Positions 9,833-19,577 of a stretch of 64,000 nucleotides of DNA are shown here, piece after piece; the stretch's first letter is position 1; every line of letters begins with the position of its first letter. The DNA lies in contig JAESUM010000086.1 of NCBI GenBank assembly GCA_016763075.1, forward strand, positions 1-64,000. Reading direction: 5' to 3'. Position numbers and translations under genes: made by a program. This DNA comes from Pseudomonadales bacterium (GTDB lineage Bacteria > Pseudomonadota > Gammaproteobacteria > Pseudomonadales > JAHRWD01). The notes under the pieces were generated by a model. That model was not told the origin of the DNA. It did no database searches and worked only from the letters and a program-made list of their open reading frames with translations.

Positions 9833-9855
9833 AGTGAAACTCTCAAAGGAAAACT

Positions 9856-10671
9856 ATGTCTGATCAACCTTTTTTAGGGAAGACCATCGCAATACCGGAA
9901 AGCCGAATGCTCGACATATTGGCCAACTTGTTTGAGCAACGCGGTGCCAAAACTATCCGCTGCCCGTTGGTTGCCATCCACGACAGCCCGAATACCGAAC
10001 AAATTGACCAGTGGATGGAAGCCTTCATCCAAAACCCACCAGAGCGTTTTATCATTTTCACCGGCGAAGGCATCCGGCGTTTACTAGCGCGGGCCGAAAA
10101 ACTTGGGCTTACCGAACCCTTCATCGCAGCGATTGCAGAAACCAATACCCTTGCCCGCGGCCCAAAACCAACCGCGGCGCTGCGCAGCATTTCGTTAAAA
10201 CCCACCTCCAACGCCGAACACCCCAGCACCGAAGGTATTATCGCCTCGTTACAAAACAGCGATCTCAACAACCAGCGTGTAACTGTGCAGCTCTACGGCG
10301 AAGAGCCCAACCTGAAACTGATGGGATTTCTTACCGATAAAGGCGCCATCATCGATACGGTTGCGCCCTATATTTACGCCAGCGACAGCGAACAAAAACA
10401 AGTGCATACGCTAATAGATACCCTCATAAAACAAGACGTCGACGCGATGGTCTTTACCAGCATGGCTCAGCTGAACCGCTTACTTAAAATCTCGACTAAA
10501 CTCAATACTGACCAACCGCTCATTCAGGCACTTAACGCCATTAAAATTGCCGCGGTGGGCCCAGTAATTGGCAGTGCATTAGAAGCCGCCGGTATCCACG
10601 TAGACTTCATGCCTGAGAGCAAATTTTTTATGAAACCCATGGTCGCGGAGATGGCAAAGAGCTGGCTTTAA
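9856..10671 (+). CDS. Uroporphyrinogen-III synthase family (HemD-like) protein
   Basis: 271 residues. The two-lobed HemD fold is suggested by KTIAIPESRMLDILANLFEQRGA at the start, FIIFTGEGIRRLLARAEKLG in lobe one, AMVFTSMAQLNRLL in lobe two and IKIAAVGPVIGSALEAAGIHVDFMP near the end, the usual HemD sequence order. HemD closes hydroxymethylbilane to uroporphyrinogen III in haem and corrin synthesis. The true hemD normally follows hemC; here the neighbour is a hydrolase, so this may be a paralogue with another job. A good AAAGGAAA site precedes the ATG. Family assignment is fair, function uncertain. Confidence 0.7.
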   Translation: MSDQPFLGKTIAIPESRMLDILANLFEQRGAKTIRCPLVAIHDSPNTEQIDQWMEAFIQNPPERFIIFTGEGIRRLLARAEKLGLTEPFIAAIAETNTLARGPKPTAALRSISLKPTSNAEHPSTEGIIASLQNSDLNNQRVTVQLYGEEPNLKLMGFLTDKGAIIDTVAPYIYASDSEQKQVHTLIDTLIKQDVDAMVFTSMAQLNRLLKISTKLNTDQPLIQALNAIKIAAVGPVIGSALEAAGIHVDFMPESKFFMKPMVAEMAKSWL

Positions 10672-10887
10672 GTGGCCAGCCATCAAATAGTCGATTTGGA
10701 ATAACTTAGACCAAATAGTAATAAATGAAGTTTTCCAAACAGCCATACTTATCAGCTAATATAGACCCGCCTTTTTATTTACAGCCCTTCCGCAGATCAT
10801 GTTTACGTAGTATTTGCTAGGTCAAGGATCGGCGACACTTCACCCTACCGTATAACAAATATGGATTTTTTTATCAGGTAACAAACT

Positions 10888-12153
10888 ATGTCCACGGTTC
10901 AACCAGTTAAAGCAGCACCGCTTCTTAATAGAGACCCCTACAGCATTCCGCTAGATCAGTTTGATCTCACCCAACCGGCACTGTATCAAACCGATACAGT
11001 CTGGCCTTTTCTTGATCGACTAAGAAAAGAAGATCCGGTGAACTACTGCTCTAACTCCCTGTTTGGCCCTTACTGGTCAGTGATGAGCTACAAACACATC
11101 ATGGAAGTGGAAAACAACCCGGCCATTTATTCGTCAGAGCCAACCATCTCGATTCCAGATATTCCTGATGATGTACCGATTGAAATGTTTATCTCAATGG
11201 ATGAGCCGCGACACGGCGAACAACGTAAAGTCGTTCAACCTGTAGTTGCTCCCACCAATCTCGCAATAATGGAACCCATCATTCGTGAGCGAATTGGCGA
11301 AATTTTAGACGCACTACCACTGAATGAAACCTTCGATTGGGTCGATAAAGTTTCGATTGAACTGACCACCCAAATGCTTGCAATCCTGTTCGATTTCCCA
11401 TTCGAAGATCGCCGCAAGCTCACCTTCTGGTCAGATGCCGCATCTGCAATCCCCAAGCCCGGCGCCGTGGTTGAAACCCGCAAAGAGCAAATGGATGCCA
11501 TGATGGACTGCCTCACTACTTTTACTGACATCTGGAACGAACGTGCTGCGGCTAAAGAGCCCGGTAACGACCTGATTTCGATGCTGGTAAATGGCGAAGC
11601 AACACGCAACATGGCTCCAATGGAGTACTTAGGTAATTTGTTATTGCTGATTATTGGCGGTAACGATACCACTCGGAATTCACTTACCGGTGGTGTAGTC
11701 ATGCTGAATGACAACCCCGCTGAATATCAAAAGTTGCGGGAAAATCCAGGCCTTATTCCTAAAATGATTCCTGAAATCATTCGTTACCAAACACCCATTA
11801 TCAGCATGCGCCGAACCGCGACTCAAGATACCATTCTTGGTGGCAAACAGATCAAAGCCGGCGAAAAAATTATCATGTGGTACGTTTCAGGCAACCGCGA
11901 CGAAGCAGCCATTAAACGGCCTTATGACTTCATCATTGACCGTGACAAACCACGTCAGCACCTTTCATTTGGTTTTGGAATTCATCGCTGCATGGGCAAC
12001 CGCCTAGCAGAGATGCAATTACGCGTAACCTGGGAAGAAATTATGAAGCGTTTCGAGAAAGTCGAAGTCGTCGGCGAACCGGTTCGTGGTTACTCATCAC
12101 AGATTCGTACTTATACGGAATTACCTGTGCAGCTTCGGCCTCTGAAAAAGTAA
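10888..12153 (+). CDS. Cytochrome P450, CYP153-like alkane/fatty acid hydroxylase
   Basis: 421 residues. The haem-binding loop is FGFGIHRCMGNRLAE with Cys368 as the iron ligand. The I-helix oxygen-activation motif is GGNDTTRNS at about 257-265, and the ExxR pair is EIIR. The blocks MRRTAT..TxLGGKxIKxGEKIIMWYVSGNRDE and the I-helix text closely match what I remember of CYP153 enzymes, soluble bacterial P450s that hydroxylate terminal carbons of alkanes and fatty acids. CYP153 needs a ferredoxin and ferredoxin reductase, and neither is adjacent. An alcohol dehydrogenase lies downstream on the same strand, past a terminator. Weak AGG site before the ATG. Confidence 0.88.
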   Translation: MSTVQPVKAAPLLNRDPYSIPLDQFDLTQPALYQTDTVWPFLDRLRKEDPVNYCSNSLFGPYWSVMSYKHIMEVENNPAIYSSEPTISIPDIPDDVPIEMFISMDEPRHGEQRKVVQPVVAPTNLAIMEPIIRERIGEILDALPLNETFDWVDKVSIELTTQMLAILFDFPFEDRRKLTFWSDAASAIPKPGAVVETRKEQMDAMMDCLTTFTDIWNERAAAKEPGNDLISMLVNGEATRNMAPMEYLGNLLLLIIGGNDTTRNSLTGGVVMLNDNPAEYQKLRENPGLIPKMIPEIIRYQTPIISMRRTATQDTILGGKQIKAGEKIIMWYVSGNRDEAAIKRPYDFIIDRDKPRQHLSFGFGIHRCMGNRLAEMQLRVTWEEIMKRFEKVEVVGEPVRGYSSQIRTYTELPVQLRPLKK

Positions 12154-12181
12154 TGTAACAAACAAAAACCAATTGGTTTTT

Positions 12182-12236
12182 AAAAGCGCCCCGTTGAATC
12201 TACCTTTTGTGATTCAACGGGGCGCTTTTTTTATAC
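12182..12236 (+). terminator. Intrinsic terminator after the P450 gene
   Basis: Arms 12182-12200 and 12211-12229 form a perfect 19-bp stem (AAAAGCGCCCCGTTGAATC and its complement) around a 10-base loop, followed by a T-run. It is the clearest terminator in the window and separates the P450 from the alcohol dehydrogenase transcript. Confidence 0.95.
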
Positions 12237-12629
12237 CTTTAATTTATTGGGCAACCATTAAAGAACAGCCTTATCTGCGCGAAGAAAAAAAACAGAGCGA
12301 AAAATAGAACAACGATTAGAGACACAAGTAGAAGGACAAACAGAAGAACAAATAAAAACTAAACCAAGCGCTGCATGAATACATTCAAAATACACCTCTT
12401 TGCAACACCCCACCCTTCTCATGTTATGGTCAGAACCACTCGCCAGTCATCACCTGTCCGGCGATAGTTCAAATAACTAGCTAAAAGCAGTACACAATTA
12501 TCACAACAAAACTATTCAAAAGGAAAACAGGCCTGTAGTTCTTACGCTGTTTGCATGACCCAGCAAACATATGAAGGTAGTGCATTTTCTTATCGATCAA
12601 ATCTAAATCAGATTAATCACGGAGGATAC
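12237..12629. other. Non-coding stretch upstream of the alcohol dehydrogenase
   Basis: About 390 bases. It is A-rich (12290-12365) with no convincing reading frame, RNA gene or clear promoter. The dehydrogenase promoter must be here because a strong terminator lies on its left. An in-frame ATG at 12555 would add 25 residues to the dehydrogenase, but it lacks a ribosome site. Confidence 0.4.
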
Positions 12630-13736
12630 ATGGGAACCAAAGCGCGAGTAGTCGTATTAACCAAAGAAGCAGGCCCATTGCGGATAGAAGAACTCACCCT
12701 GCCCGACCCTGGGCCACATCAGGTGCTGATAAAACAGTTCGCCAGTGGCATCTGCCACAGCCAACTGCACCGAATACATGCGCCCGTATCTGAACGAACC
12801 AACCACGAAATTATGGGCCACGAGTCCACCGGCGTGGTATTACAAACCGGCAGCGAGGTTACTCATGTAACGGAAGGCGACTACGTTTTAGTCACCTGGA
12901 TACCGCGAAACGCACCCCACGCCAGCCGAGCACCAGAGCCATTTTCAATGACCCACCCGGATGGATCACTACTGGCCACCCGCAACGTATTTACCTGGGC
13001 AGACAATACGATTGCCGATGAGCAATATGTGGTTAAAGTGCCCAGAGAGATTCGCACCGATGTTACATCCATCATTGGTTGCGCCATCATGACCGGTGCA
13101 GGTGCAGTGCAGAACACCGCCAACGTCCAGCCGGGCGATAGCGTAGCGGTATTTGGCGTTGGCGGTGTTGGGTTATCCGCTATTGCAGGGGCCAAACAAA
13201 GCGGTGCCTACCCCATTATTGCGGTAGATCTATCTGACGATAAACTCGAATTTGCCAAAAAATTTGGTGCCACCCACGGCATCAACGCAGGTAAAGCAGA
13301 CCCCATTGAAGAGATTCACAAACTCACCGCAAAAACTGAAGGCTTTGGCATCGGCGGCGCGCCAATTAGCGGCGTTGATTTTGCCTTCGATTGTATCGGT
13401 GTGGGCAAAACTATGGAGCAAATAATACCCGCCACCCGAATCGGTCGCTTTGGGGCCCACCCAGGTGGTACCGCCTGCTTTGTTGGAATACCAGCGGGCA
13501 ATCTAGAAATTGATCCCAATCAGATCCTGATGTTTGAACGTAGGTTAATCGGCAGTATCGGCGGTACCTGCTGCCCCGAACGGGATTTCCCCAAATACCT
13601 AAAATGGTATGAGGACGGTGATCTGGATCTCGATGCGTTGGTTACCGCTCGTTACCCCATCGAACACATTAACGAAGCCTGTGATGCCCTAAGTAATGGC
13701 GAGATCGCCGGTCGAGCTATTATGGTGTTTGATTAA
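12630..13736 (+). CDS. Zinc-type alcohol dehydrogenase, MDR superfamily
   Basis: 368 residues counted from the ATG at 12630, which has an ideal GGAGG six bases upstream. Medium-chain NAD(P)-dependent dehydrogenase likely to oxidise an alcohol to aldehyde or ketone. Catalytic zinc ligands can be seen as Cys42 (SGICHS) and His64-Glu65 (MGHE), with a later Cys in IIGCAIMTG. The Rossmann motif is VFGVGGVGLSA. Notably, the four-cysteine structural-zinc lobe that usually follows the GD-V segment is absent: the region after GDYVLVTWIP has no cysteine cluster. It follows a CYP153-like gene, so it may act on the P450's alcohol product; this is inference from proximity. Confidence 0.88.
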   Translation: MGTKARVVVLTKEAGPLRIEELTLPDPGPHQVLIKQFASGICHSQLHRIHAPVSERTNHEIMGHESTGVVLQTGSEVTHVTEGDYVLVTWIPRNAPHASRAPEPFSMTHPDGSLLATRNVFTWADNTIADEQYVVKVPREIRTDVTSIIGCAIMTGAGAVQNTANVQPGDSVAVFGVGGVGLSAIAGAKQSGAYPIIAVDLSDDKLEFAKKFGATHGINAGKADPIEEIHKLTAKTEGFGIGGAPISGVDFAFDCIGVGKTMEQIIPATRIGRFGAHPGGTACFVGIPAGNLEIDPNQILMFERRLIGSIGGTCCPERDFPKYLKWYEDGDLDLDALVTARYPIEHINEACDALSNGEIAGRAIMVFD

Positions 13737-13938
13737 GCGGTAGTAGATTCGGCTGAGCTCGCAAAGCCCAATCGATCAAGTCGAGAAAATTTCGTAGATA
13801 CCATCCCTCCAAACCACTGTGCAATCGGATCGCAGATAAACTCAACAGCAGGCCGAGAAAACGGCATGGTTATAGGATCAAAGGGTGAGGATCAAAGGGG
13901 ACGCTACCCTTTAATAGTTATACATTTCCCATATAAAA

Positions 13939-14928
13939 CTAAAACAACTTCAAATTCGGTTCATTCAACGCAAAAAGCTGCTCTCTAAGCTCCAATATAT
14001 GCTCTCCCCAATACCTCTCTGTATTGAACCAGGGGAAGGCTCGTGGAAAAGCTGGATCGTGCCACCGATTCGCTAACCAGGCGGTGTGATGCAAAATACG
14101 CAGGGTTCGTAAAGGTTCTATCAAACCCAGTTCGCGTGGGTGAAAATCACCAAACTCGTTGTAGCCTTCGATCAGTTCCGATAGCTGGCCGGTTTGCTGA
14201 ATACGATCCCCCGACATAAACATCCACAAATCCTGTATGGCTGGTGCCATTCGCGCATCGTCGAAATCAACAAAATGAGGTGTGTCGTCACGCCACAATA
14301 TATTGCCTACGTGGCAATCACCGTGGCAGCGGATGTGGGGTATTTCACCCACTGCGGCGATTTTTTCATCCAGCAGCTGCATTAGATCACGGGTCAAACT
14401 AACGTAGGATTCCTTTAGCGATGGGGGTATATGGTGCTCACTGATTAAAGCAACGGATTGATGCCCGTAACTTTGGCTATCCACTGTAGGGCGGTGTTGA
14501 AATGGCTCTACCGCGCCGACCAAATGGATACGGCCCATTAGGCGGCCCAAGATCAGTAGGTGGTCTAGGTTATCGAGCTCTGGGGCGTGGCCACCACGGC
14601 GCACGAACAGCGCAAATTTGAAGGGTCCAAACTGGAATAACGATTCGCCGTTTTCATTTTTCATTGGGGCTACAACAGGAATCTCTTGCTCGACCAGCTG
14701 GTCACAAAAGCGGTGCTCTTCCATTATTTGCTCATTTGTCCAGCGGTTGGGCCGGTAAAATTTGCAGATTAATGGCTCGGCGTCTTCAATGCCGACTTGG
14801 TAAACTCTGTTTTCGTAGCTGTTGAGCGGAAACAGCCGGCCATCACACAGGTAACCTAAGCTTTCTACTGCGTCGAGTAAAAACTCTGGTGTAAGGCTGT
14901 CAAAGGGGTGCGGCTGTTGCTGTATCAT
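13939..14928 (-). CDS. srkA: Stress response kinase SrkA (YihE/RdoA)
   Basis: 329 residues, matching the family length. A cytoplasmic Ser/Thr kinase with a choline-kinase-like fold; in E. coli it protects against stress-induced death by countering the MazEF pathway. The N-terminus (DAVESLGYLCDGRLFPLNSYENRVYQV) is typical, Lys is retained in LICKFYRP, the catalytic loop is CHGDCHVGNILW, and the metal motif is HFVDFDDA. In enterobacteria the gene pairs with dsbA; here it stands alone, divergent from a FemAB-like gene at 15004. Confidence 0.93.
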   Translation of the reverse strand: MIQQQPHPFDSLTPEFLLDAVESLGYLCDGRLFPLNSYENRVYQVGIEDAEPLICKFYRPNRWTNEQIMEEHRFCDQLVEQEIPVVAPMKNENGESLFQFGPFKFALFVRRGGHAPELDNLDHLLILGRLMGRIHLVGAVEPFQHRPTVDSQSYGHQSVALISEHHIPPSLKESYVSLTRDLMQLLDEKIAAVGEIPHIRCHGDCHVGNILWRDDTPHFVDFDDARMAPAIQDLWMFMSGDRIQQTGQLSELIEGYNEFGDFHPRELGLIEPLRTLRILHHTAWLANRWHDPAFPRAFPWFNTERYWGEHILELREQLFALNEPNLKLF

Positions 14929-15003
14929 GAAACTGGGGCTCGTATATGTCAGTGGTACAAAGACGCATCATAGCATTCAATACCTTACCTCTGGTTCACA
15001 TAA

Positions 15004-16170
15004 GTGACTGACTACTCAATTCGGAAATCTAGTTTGAAAATACAGATACATCGGCAGATCAAAGAAATCCCGGCTCCACAGTGGAATATCCTTGTAAAAG
15101 GCAACAATCCGTTCTTGAAGCACGAATTTTTGAACGCGCTAGAGCTTCACGAATGCGTTGGCCAAGAGTCCGGCTGGGTACCCTGCCATATTGCGATATT
15201 CGAAGACGATGTTCTCAAGGCCGCTATGCCGATGTATCAAAAATACAATTCACAGGGCGAATTTGTGTTTGACCACGGTTGGGCCGAGGCCTACCACCGT
15301 AATGGCGTTCACTATTACCCAAAGCTGGTGTCCGCCGTACCGTATACCCCAACACTGGGGCAGCGTCTTTTATGTAAGCCCGAAGATGAAGAGCAGATGT
15401 TCCCTATTTTGCTGCAAGCTGCTATTTCGGTTGCTAAAGAGGTTAATGCTGGCAGCATTCATTTGCTGTTTTCTACCGAGCCACAGCACTCTTTTTTAGA
15501 AGACACCGGCCTGCTTATTCGCCACGACTGCCAATACCACTGGCACAATGACCACTACACCGATTTTGACGATTTTCTGTCTCGGCTTAGCTCACGCAAA
15601 CGTAAAAACATTAAGCAAGAACGGCGTAAAGTAAACAATGCTGGCATTACATTCAGGCTTTTAGATGGCTACACCGCAACCGAGCAAGACTGGCAAGTGT
15701 TCAACGACTTTTACAGCAGAACCTTCCACGAAAAATGGAACACACCAAAATTTAATTTAGAATTTTTCGTTGATGTTGCAAAGCAATTACCCGATCAAAC
15801 CTTTTTGGTTTTGGCCGACCACGAAGACCAATGCGTAGCCGGCGCATTAATGTACCGTAGCGATACACACTTGTATGGCAGGCATTGGGGCTGCTCACAT
15901 AATTTTGATAGCCTACATTTTGAAGCCTGTTACTACCAAGGCATTGAATATTGTATACGTGAAAAACTCGCAATTTTTGAACCCGGCGCGCAGGGCCAAC
16001 ACAAAATTTCACGGGGGTTTATTCCAACCAGAACCTTATCCGCACATTGGATAGAAGACCCACGTTTTGAACAAGCCATTGACCAATTTTGTAAAGAAGA
16101 ACGGCAAGCCATGAAGCACCACATTGCTGAGCTTGAAAAAACTGTACCCTACCGGAAAGATTTACCATGA
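15004..16170 (+). CDS. FemAB-like / peptidogalycan biosynthesis family protein (GNAT fold)
   Basis: 388 residues, GTG start at 15004. Matches the conserved DUF482 (PF04339) family, with the hallmark blocks NPFLKHEFLNALE near the N-terminus, DHGWAEAYHRNG, the LSSRKRKNIKQERRKV stretch and LYGRHWGCSHNFDSLHFEACYYQGIEYCI. The family has a double GNAT-like fold related to FemAB aminoacyl transferases, but no firm substrate is known. The stop overlaps the ATG of the next gene (ATGA), so the two are translationally coupled. Confidence 0.85.
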   Translation: MTDYSIRKSSLKIQIHRQIKEIPAPQWNILVKGNNPFLKHEFLNALELHECVGQESGWVPCHIAIFEDDVLKAAMPMYQKYNSQGEFVFDHGWAEAYHRNGVHYYPKLVSAVPYTPTLGQRLLCKPEDEEQMFPILLQAAISVAKEVNAGSIHLLFSTEPQHSFLEDTGLLIRHDCQYHWHNDHYTDFDDFLSRLSSRKRKNIKQERRKVNNAGITFRLLDGYTATEQDWQVFNDFYSRTFHEKWNTPKFNLEFFVDVAKQLPDQTFLVLADHEDQCVAGALMYRSDTHLYGRHWGCSHNFDSLHFEACYYQGIEYCIREKLAIFEPGAQGQHKISRGFIPTRTLSAHWIEDPRFEQAIDQFCKEERQAMKHHIAELEKTVPYRKDLP

Positions 16171-16790
16171 CTTCAACGCATTCGAACATGCCATTTTCAC
16201 AAGCCTGTGAAAATAACAAAAAACCTATTTTGGCCGTTATTCAGCCATTATTCGAAAACACCAAACAGATATTAGAAGTAGGCAGCGGAACCGGCCAACA
16301 CGGACTATATTTTGCACAGAACATGCCCCATTTAACCTGGCAATGCAGCGACCGCCCAATGAATTTACCCGGTATTAACATGCGTTTGGCTAGCACTGAG
16401 AAAAACGTAGAACAACCAAACAACACCCCGACACCCATTGCATTAGATCTGTTTGAAGACCAGTGGCCCAAACTCAATATTGACGCCATTTTTAGCGCCA
16501 ACGCGGTACATATCATGCCCTGGGCTGGAGTAGAAATTTTGTTTAAGGCCGCAGGTTATGCACTTGCTGCGCAGGGCCAATTGGTTTTATACGGCCCTTT
16601 TAATTACGAAGGGCAATACAGCAGCGCTAGCAATGCACGGTTCGACCAATGGCTAAAGAGCCAGCACCCCGAGTCGGCTATTCGTGATTTTGAAGCGATT
16701 AACCAACTAGCGTTGAATGCTGGCATGAGCCTGCGTGGTGATTATGAAATGCCCGCAAACAACCGAGTTCTTCACTGGGTAAAAGACTGA
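16167..16790 (+). CDS. DUF938 family SAM-dependent methyltransferase-like protein
   Basis: 207 residues. The N-terminus MPFSQACENNKKPILAVIQP and the glycine motif ILEVGSGTGQHGLYFA are the signature of the DUF938 family (PF06080), which has a class I methyltransferase fold and unknown substrate. The expected third motif FSANAVHIMPW and GQLVLYGPFNYEG are also present. The start codon overlaps the previous stop, and no membrane segment is seen. The real initiator could be the internal ATG at MPFS (codon 8), close to the usual family start. Confidence 0.88.
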   Translation: MTSTHSNMPFSQACENNKKPILAVIQPLFENTKQILEVGSGTGQHGLYFAQNMPHLTWQCSDRPMNLPGINMRLASTEKNVEQPNNTPTPIALDLFEDQWPKLNIDAIFSANAVHIMPWAGVEILFKAAGYALAAQGQLVLYGPFNYEGQYSSASNARFDQWLKSQHPESAIRDFEAINQLALNAGMSLRGDYEMPANNRVLHWVKD

Positions 16791-16858
16791 GTTTTCTGAG
16801 TATTGTTATTTCTAGGCTTCGCCGAATAAAACCAAATTTAGCTGTTATTTTTAACCAT

Positions 16859-17573
16859 CTATTTTGCGTATTCGCGTGGTGTGCAACCCATTTATTGCGG
16901 AACATAGTAATAAAGGCTGAGCTTGATGCGTAACCAAGCTCGGCGGCAATGGTAGTCACCGAGTCATCGCCGCCGGCTAAACGCTGCAGTGCAATTTGCA
17001 GCCGCAGTTGCTGACGCCATGGGTTAAACCTTAACCCCGTCTCTTTTAAAAAAAGCCGTTGAAGTGTACGGCTTGATGCACCTGCATAACTACCCCATTG
17101 CTCAAGGCTGCGGTTGCTGTGTGGCTTGCGTTGTAGCTCTGCACAGACTTTAAGCAAGCGTGAATCATTGGGTAACGGCAGGTGCAGTGGCGCAGCTTTT
17201 GCTACGATAATTTGGTCGCGTAGGGTTCTAAACATCCGGCCGGTTTGGCCTGCCCATTGGTAATTTACCGGCTGTGTTAGCGCCTCAATAATTAGCTCGT
17301 GCAGCAGGTTTGATACCTCTAACACATAGCAACTGGCATTAAGTTGCGTGGCTTCGTCAGCTGCAATATAAACGCTGGAGAGCTGTGCACCACAAGAGCT
17401 AGCAACCTCGTGGGGTATCTTGGGCGGCACCCACACAGCTCGGTTTGGCGAAACCAAGTAGCGCCCCGCCGGTGTGCTTACTCTAATACCCCCCTGTAGG
17501 CGTAAATCAGCTGACCCCAATCATGACTGTGGGCCTTTACTCCGGTTCGCGCCGCCATGGTTCTGCTAAGCAT
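16859..17573 (-). pseudogene. AraC family regulator broken by two single-base frameshifts
   Basis: The minus strand encodes an AraC/XylS regulator with N-terminal cupin, but in three frame pieces. From ATG at 17573 the frame reads SMLSRTMAARTGVKAHSHDWGQLIYAYRGV, then hits a stop. The rest (VSTPAGRYLVSPNRAVWVPPKIPHEV through the two HTH motifs) continues in another frame; one missing base at or near the six-C run at 17489-17494 explains this. At the C-terminus the frame becomes nonsense after MFRNK; the family ending MGCTPREYAK-stop (TAG at 16859-16861) is found one base away, at the TTT at 16891-16893. Repairing both gives about 238 residues with a standard ending. True decay or sequence error cannot be told apart here. 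Confidence 0.82.
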
Positions 17574-17954
17574 ACTAATGGGCCGTGAAAGCTTGCCGCC
17601 CGGGGGGTTGATAAGCGCAACTGCCGTCCAGTTTTGTCGTATATCCTGCCTAGAGCAACAGTTTATTGAATATACGCCACGACTACGAATACTAACTGAT
17701 GATCACTCGGTATCCTCGCGCACATACCTGCTGCTAATACAGTCTTTATGGTTAGTACGGGTTGCGGGGGACGAAGGTCGAAGGGTGATGCAGTTGATAC
17801 AGAACGTGCAGAATGTACGAAAGGCGATTCAAGCAGGAGATTTTGGCAAGCGCGTGACAAAGAACAGCAAAAAACATTCAGCTGTTAAGTGTTCAGCTAT
17901 CAATAGCCCAACTACCAATAGTTGAATTACAAGCACTTTTTATAAAACCATCTT
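17574..17954. other. Intergenic region between the AraC pseudogene and chemoreceptor
   Basis: 381 bases. A plus-strand open frame (17557-17925) covers most of it but has no recognisable domain, and it overlaps the AraC pseudogene start, so I do not call it a gene. The last 100 bases contain the repeated words TCAGCTGTTAAGTGTTCAGCTATCAA. The AraC promoter would be here. Nothing else recognised. Confidence 0.35.
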
Positions 17955-19577
17955 TTAAATCTTAAATTGTCCCACCAGCACTTTTAACTCGCGGGCTAGG
18001 TTCATTAGCTCTTCGCTGGTACCGGAGCATACCGTAGCATTAATATTGGTAGTGCCGGCGGTTGCGTTAATGTTGGTAACGGAGTCATGAATACTGTGGG
18101 TAATCTCTTTTTGCTCATCGGACAGCGCAGCCACAGATGAGTTTTTTGTGTGAATATCTTCAATAGCTGCAGCAATACTTTTAATGGTAAGGCTGCTTTT
18201 CTCGACCTGCTCTACACCCGAAATAGCGGTTTCGCGGCTCAGTTTCATTTCGCTCACCGATCTTAATACACCGCCTTGTAATGCTTCAATAACCCCTTGT
18301 ATCTGAGTGGTTGCGTCTTGAGTTCTTGCGGCAAGCGCGCGTACTTCGTCGGCAACTACTGCAAAGCCTCTGCCGTTGTCACCGGCCCGGGCTGCCTCAA
18401 TTGCCGCGTTTAGCGCTAACAGGTTGGTTTGGTTGGCGATCTCACGTATGAGGTCAATCGCCACACCGATGTTATCGCTTTGATTTTTAACTTCAGTGAT
18501 AACGCCTGTACTGGTCTCTATTCGTTTGGCTAATTCATCAATTGCCAAAACGGTTTCACGGTTAGTTTCTTGCGCACTGTGGGATTGCAGCAATGCTTCG
18601 CCGGCGGTGTCAGTCGTCTGTTGAATATTTTCAACAATGTGATCGATTAAAACTACAAACCGGGCAATAGCCACTGCTAAATCTGCAGTATCCATCTGCT
18701 GGCCTTGCGCTCCAGCGGAGGTGATTTTAGTTAGCCCAGCTAGCCTTTTAGTACCATTAAGTATGTGATCAGAAGAAGACAATACCTGCTCAACGATATC
18801 GGCGACATTACTCACAAACTCGTTAAACGCGCGGATAACATCACCAATTTCATCGTTGCTTGAATCATCCAAAAGCTGCGTGAGGTCGCCGCCGCCGGCA
18901 GCCAGCTCGTTTAGCGATGCGGTCACTTTACCCAAATCACGAGTGATCAGGTTGGAGATCAGAAAGATGGTCAGCAATAGCAACACGACCATCACCAATG
19001 CCGCATAAACTCCGGTAATGATGACATCTTGAGCGGAGTCTCCCGCTTCGGTAAGCGCGCTGCTGAACAGCGTATATCGACCTTTTCTGTATTCTATTAG
19101 CGCGACTGAATAAAACTCCAGGCGGCGATTCATCTCTTTAAACTTTTCGATGCCGCCGCCCTGAAGCGCGACCTCGCCATCCAATATACTTTGAATCACA
19201 CCGTAAGCATGTTCGGAATAGTTTACAAACAGTACATTAAGTTCTTCGATTTCGGCTAATGCCGTGTTGTCTAATTGCTGCATTTTCTGCTGGCTATCCA
19301 GGATGGACAATCCTGTTTCCCTAGCTTCTTCGAGTATATCTTCATCATCTAAAATGAGCGCATCAGAGAGCTGCACCTTTAATCGGTCTAGGCGCACAAT
19401 ATCTGCATCAGCATGTTCCAGCACAGGGAAATAGACCAACCTCACCGAGTTTAGTCGTTGCTGGTTAACCTCCACAACTTGCTGATTAAGCGCGAGAAAC
19501 ATCACAAAACCCAGCACGCCGACCACCGCTATGATCGATAGCTTTTGCCGAATCTTCAAATTTCTAACGAAATTCAT
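17955..19577 (-). CDS. Methyl-accepting chemotaxis protein
   Basis: 540 residues. Inner-membrane chemoreceptor: helix 1 at about 12-29, a periplasmic sensing domain of about 150 residues, helix 2 at about 186-208, a HAMP domain ([10 protein letters not shown] ... [10 protein letters not shown]), and the cytoplasmic coiled-coil. The kinase-control tip is intact: [23 protein letters not shown] and [15 protein letters not shown]. It would signal through CheW-CheA to flagella or pili. The C-terminal stretch carries a small duplication ([14 protein letters not shown]) and ends without an NWETF-type CheR tether. No chemotaxis genes nearby. The ligand cannot be read from the sequence. Confidence 0.93.
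   Translation of the reverse strand: MNFVRNLKIRQKLSIIAVVGVLGFVMFLALNQQVVEVNQQRLNSVRLVYFPVLEHADADIVRLDRLKVQLSDALILDDEDILEEARETGLSILDSQQKMQQLDNTALAEIEELNVLFVNYSEHAYGVIQSILDGEVALQGGGIEKFKEMNRRLEFYSVALIEYRKGRYTLFSSALTEAGDSAQDVIITGVYAALVMVVLLLLTIFLISNLITRDLGKVTASLNELAAGGGDLTQLLDDSSNDEIGDVIRAFNEFVSNVADIVEQVLSSSDHILNGTKRLAGLTKITSAGAQGQQMDTADLAVAIARFVVLIDHIVENIQQTTDTAGEALLQSHSAQETNRETVLAIDELAKRIETSTGVITEVKNQSDNIGVAIDLIREIANQTNLLALNAAIEAARAGDNGRGFAVVADEVRALAARTQDATTQIQGVIEALQGGVLRSVSEMKLSRETAISGVEQVEKSSLTIKSIAAAIEDIHTKNSSVAALSDEQKEITHSIHDSVTNINATAGTTNINATVCSGTSEELMNLARELKVLVGQFKI

Noticed and set aside
17557..17925. 122-residue plus-strand open frame
   Set aside because: No ribosome site or recognisable domain, and it overlaps the 5' end of the AraC pseudogene on the other strand.
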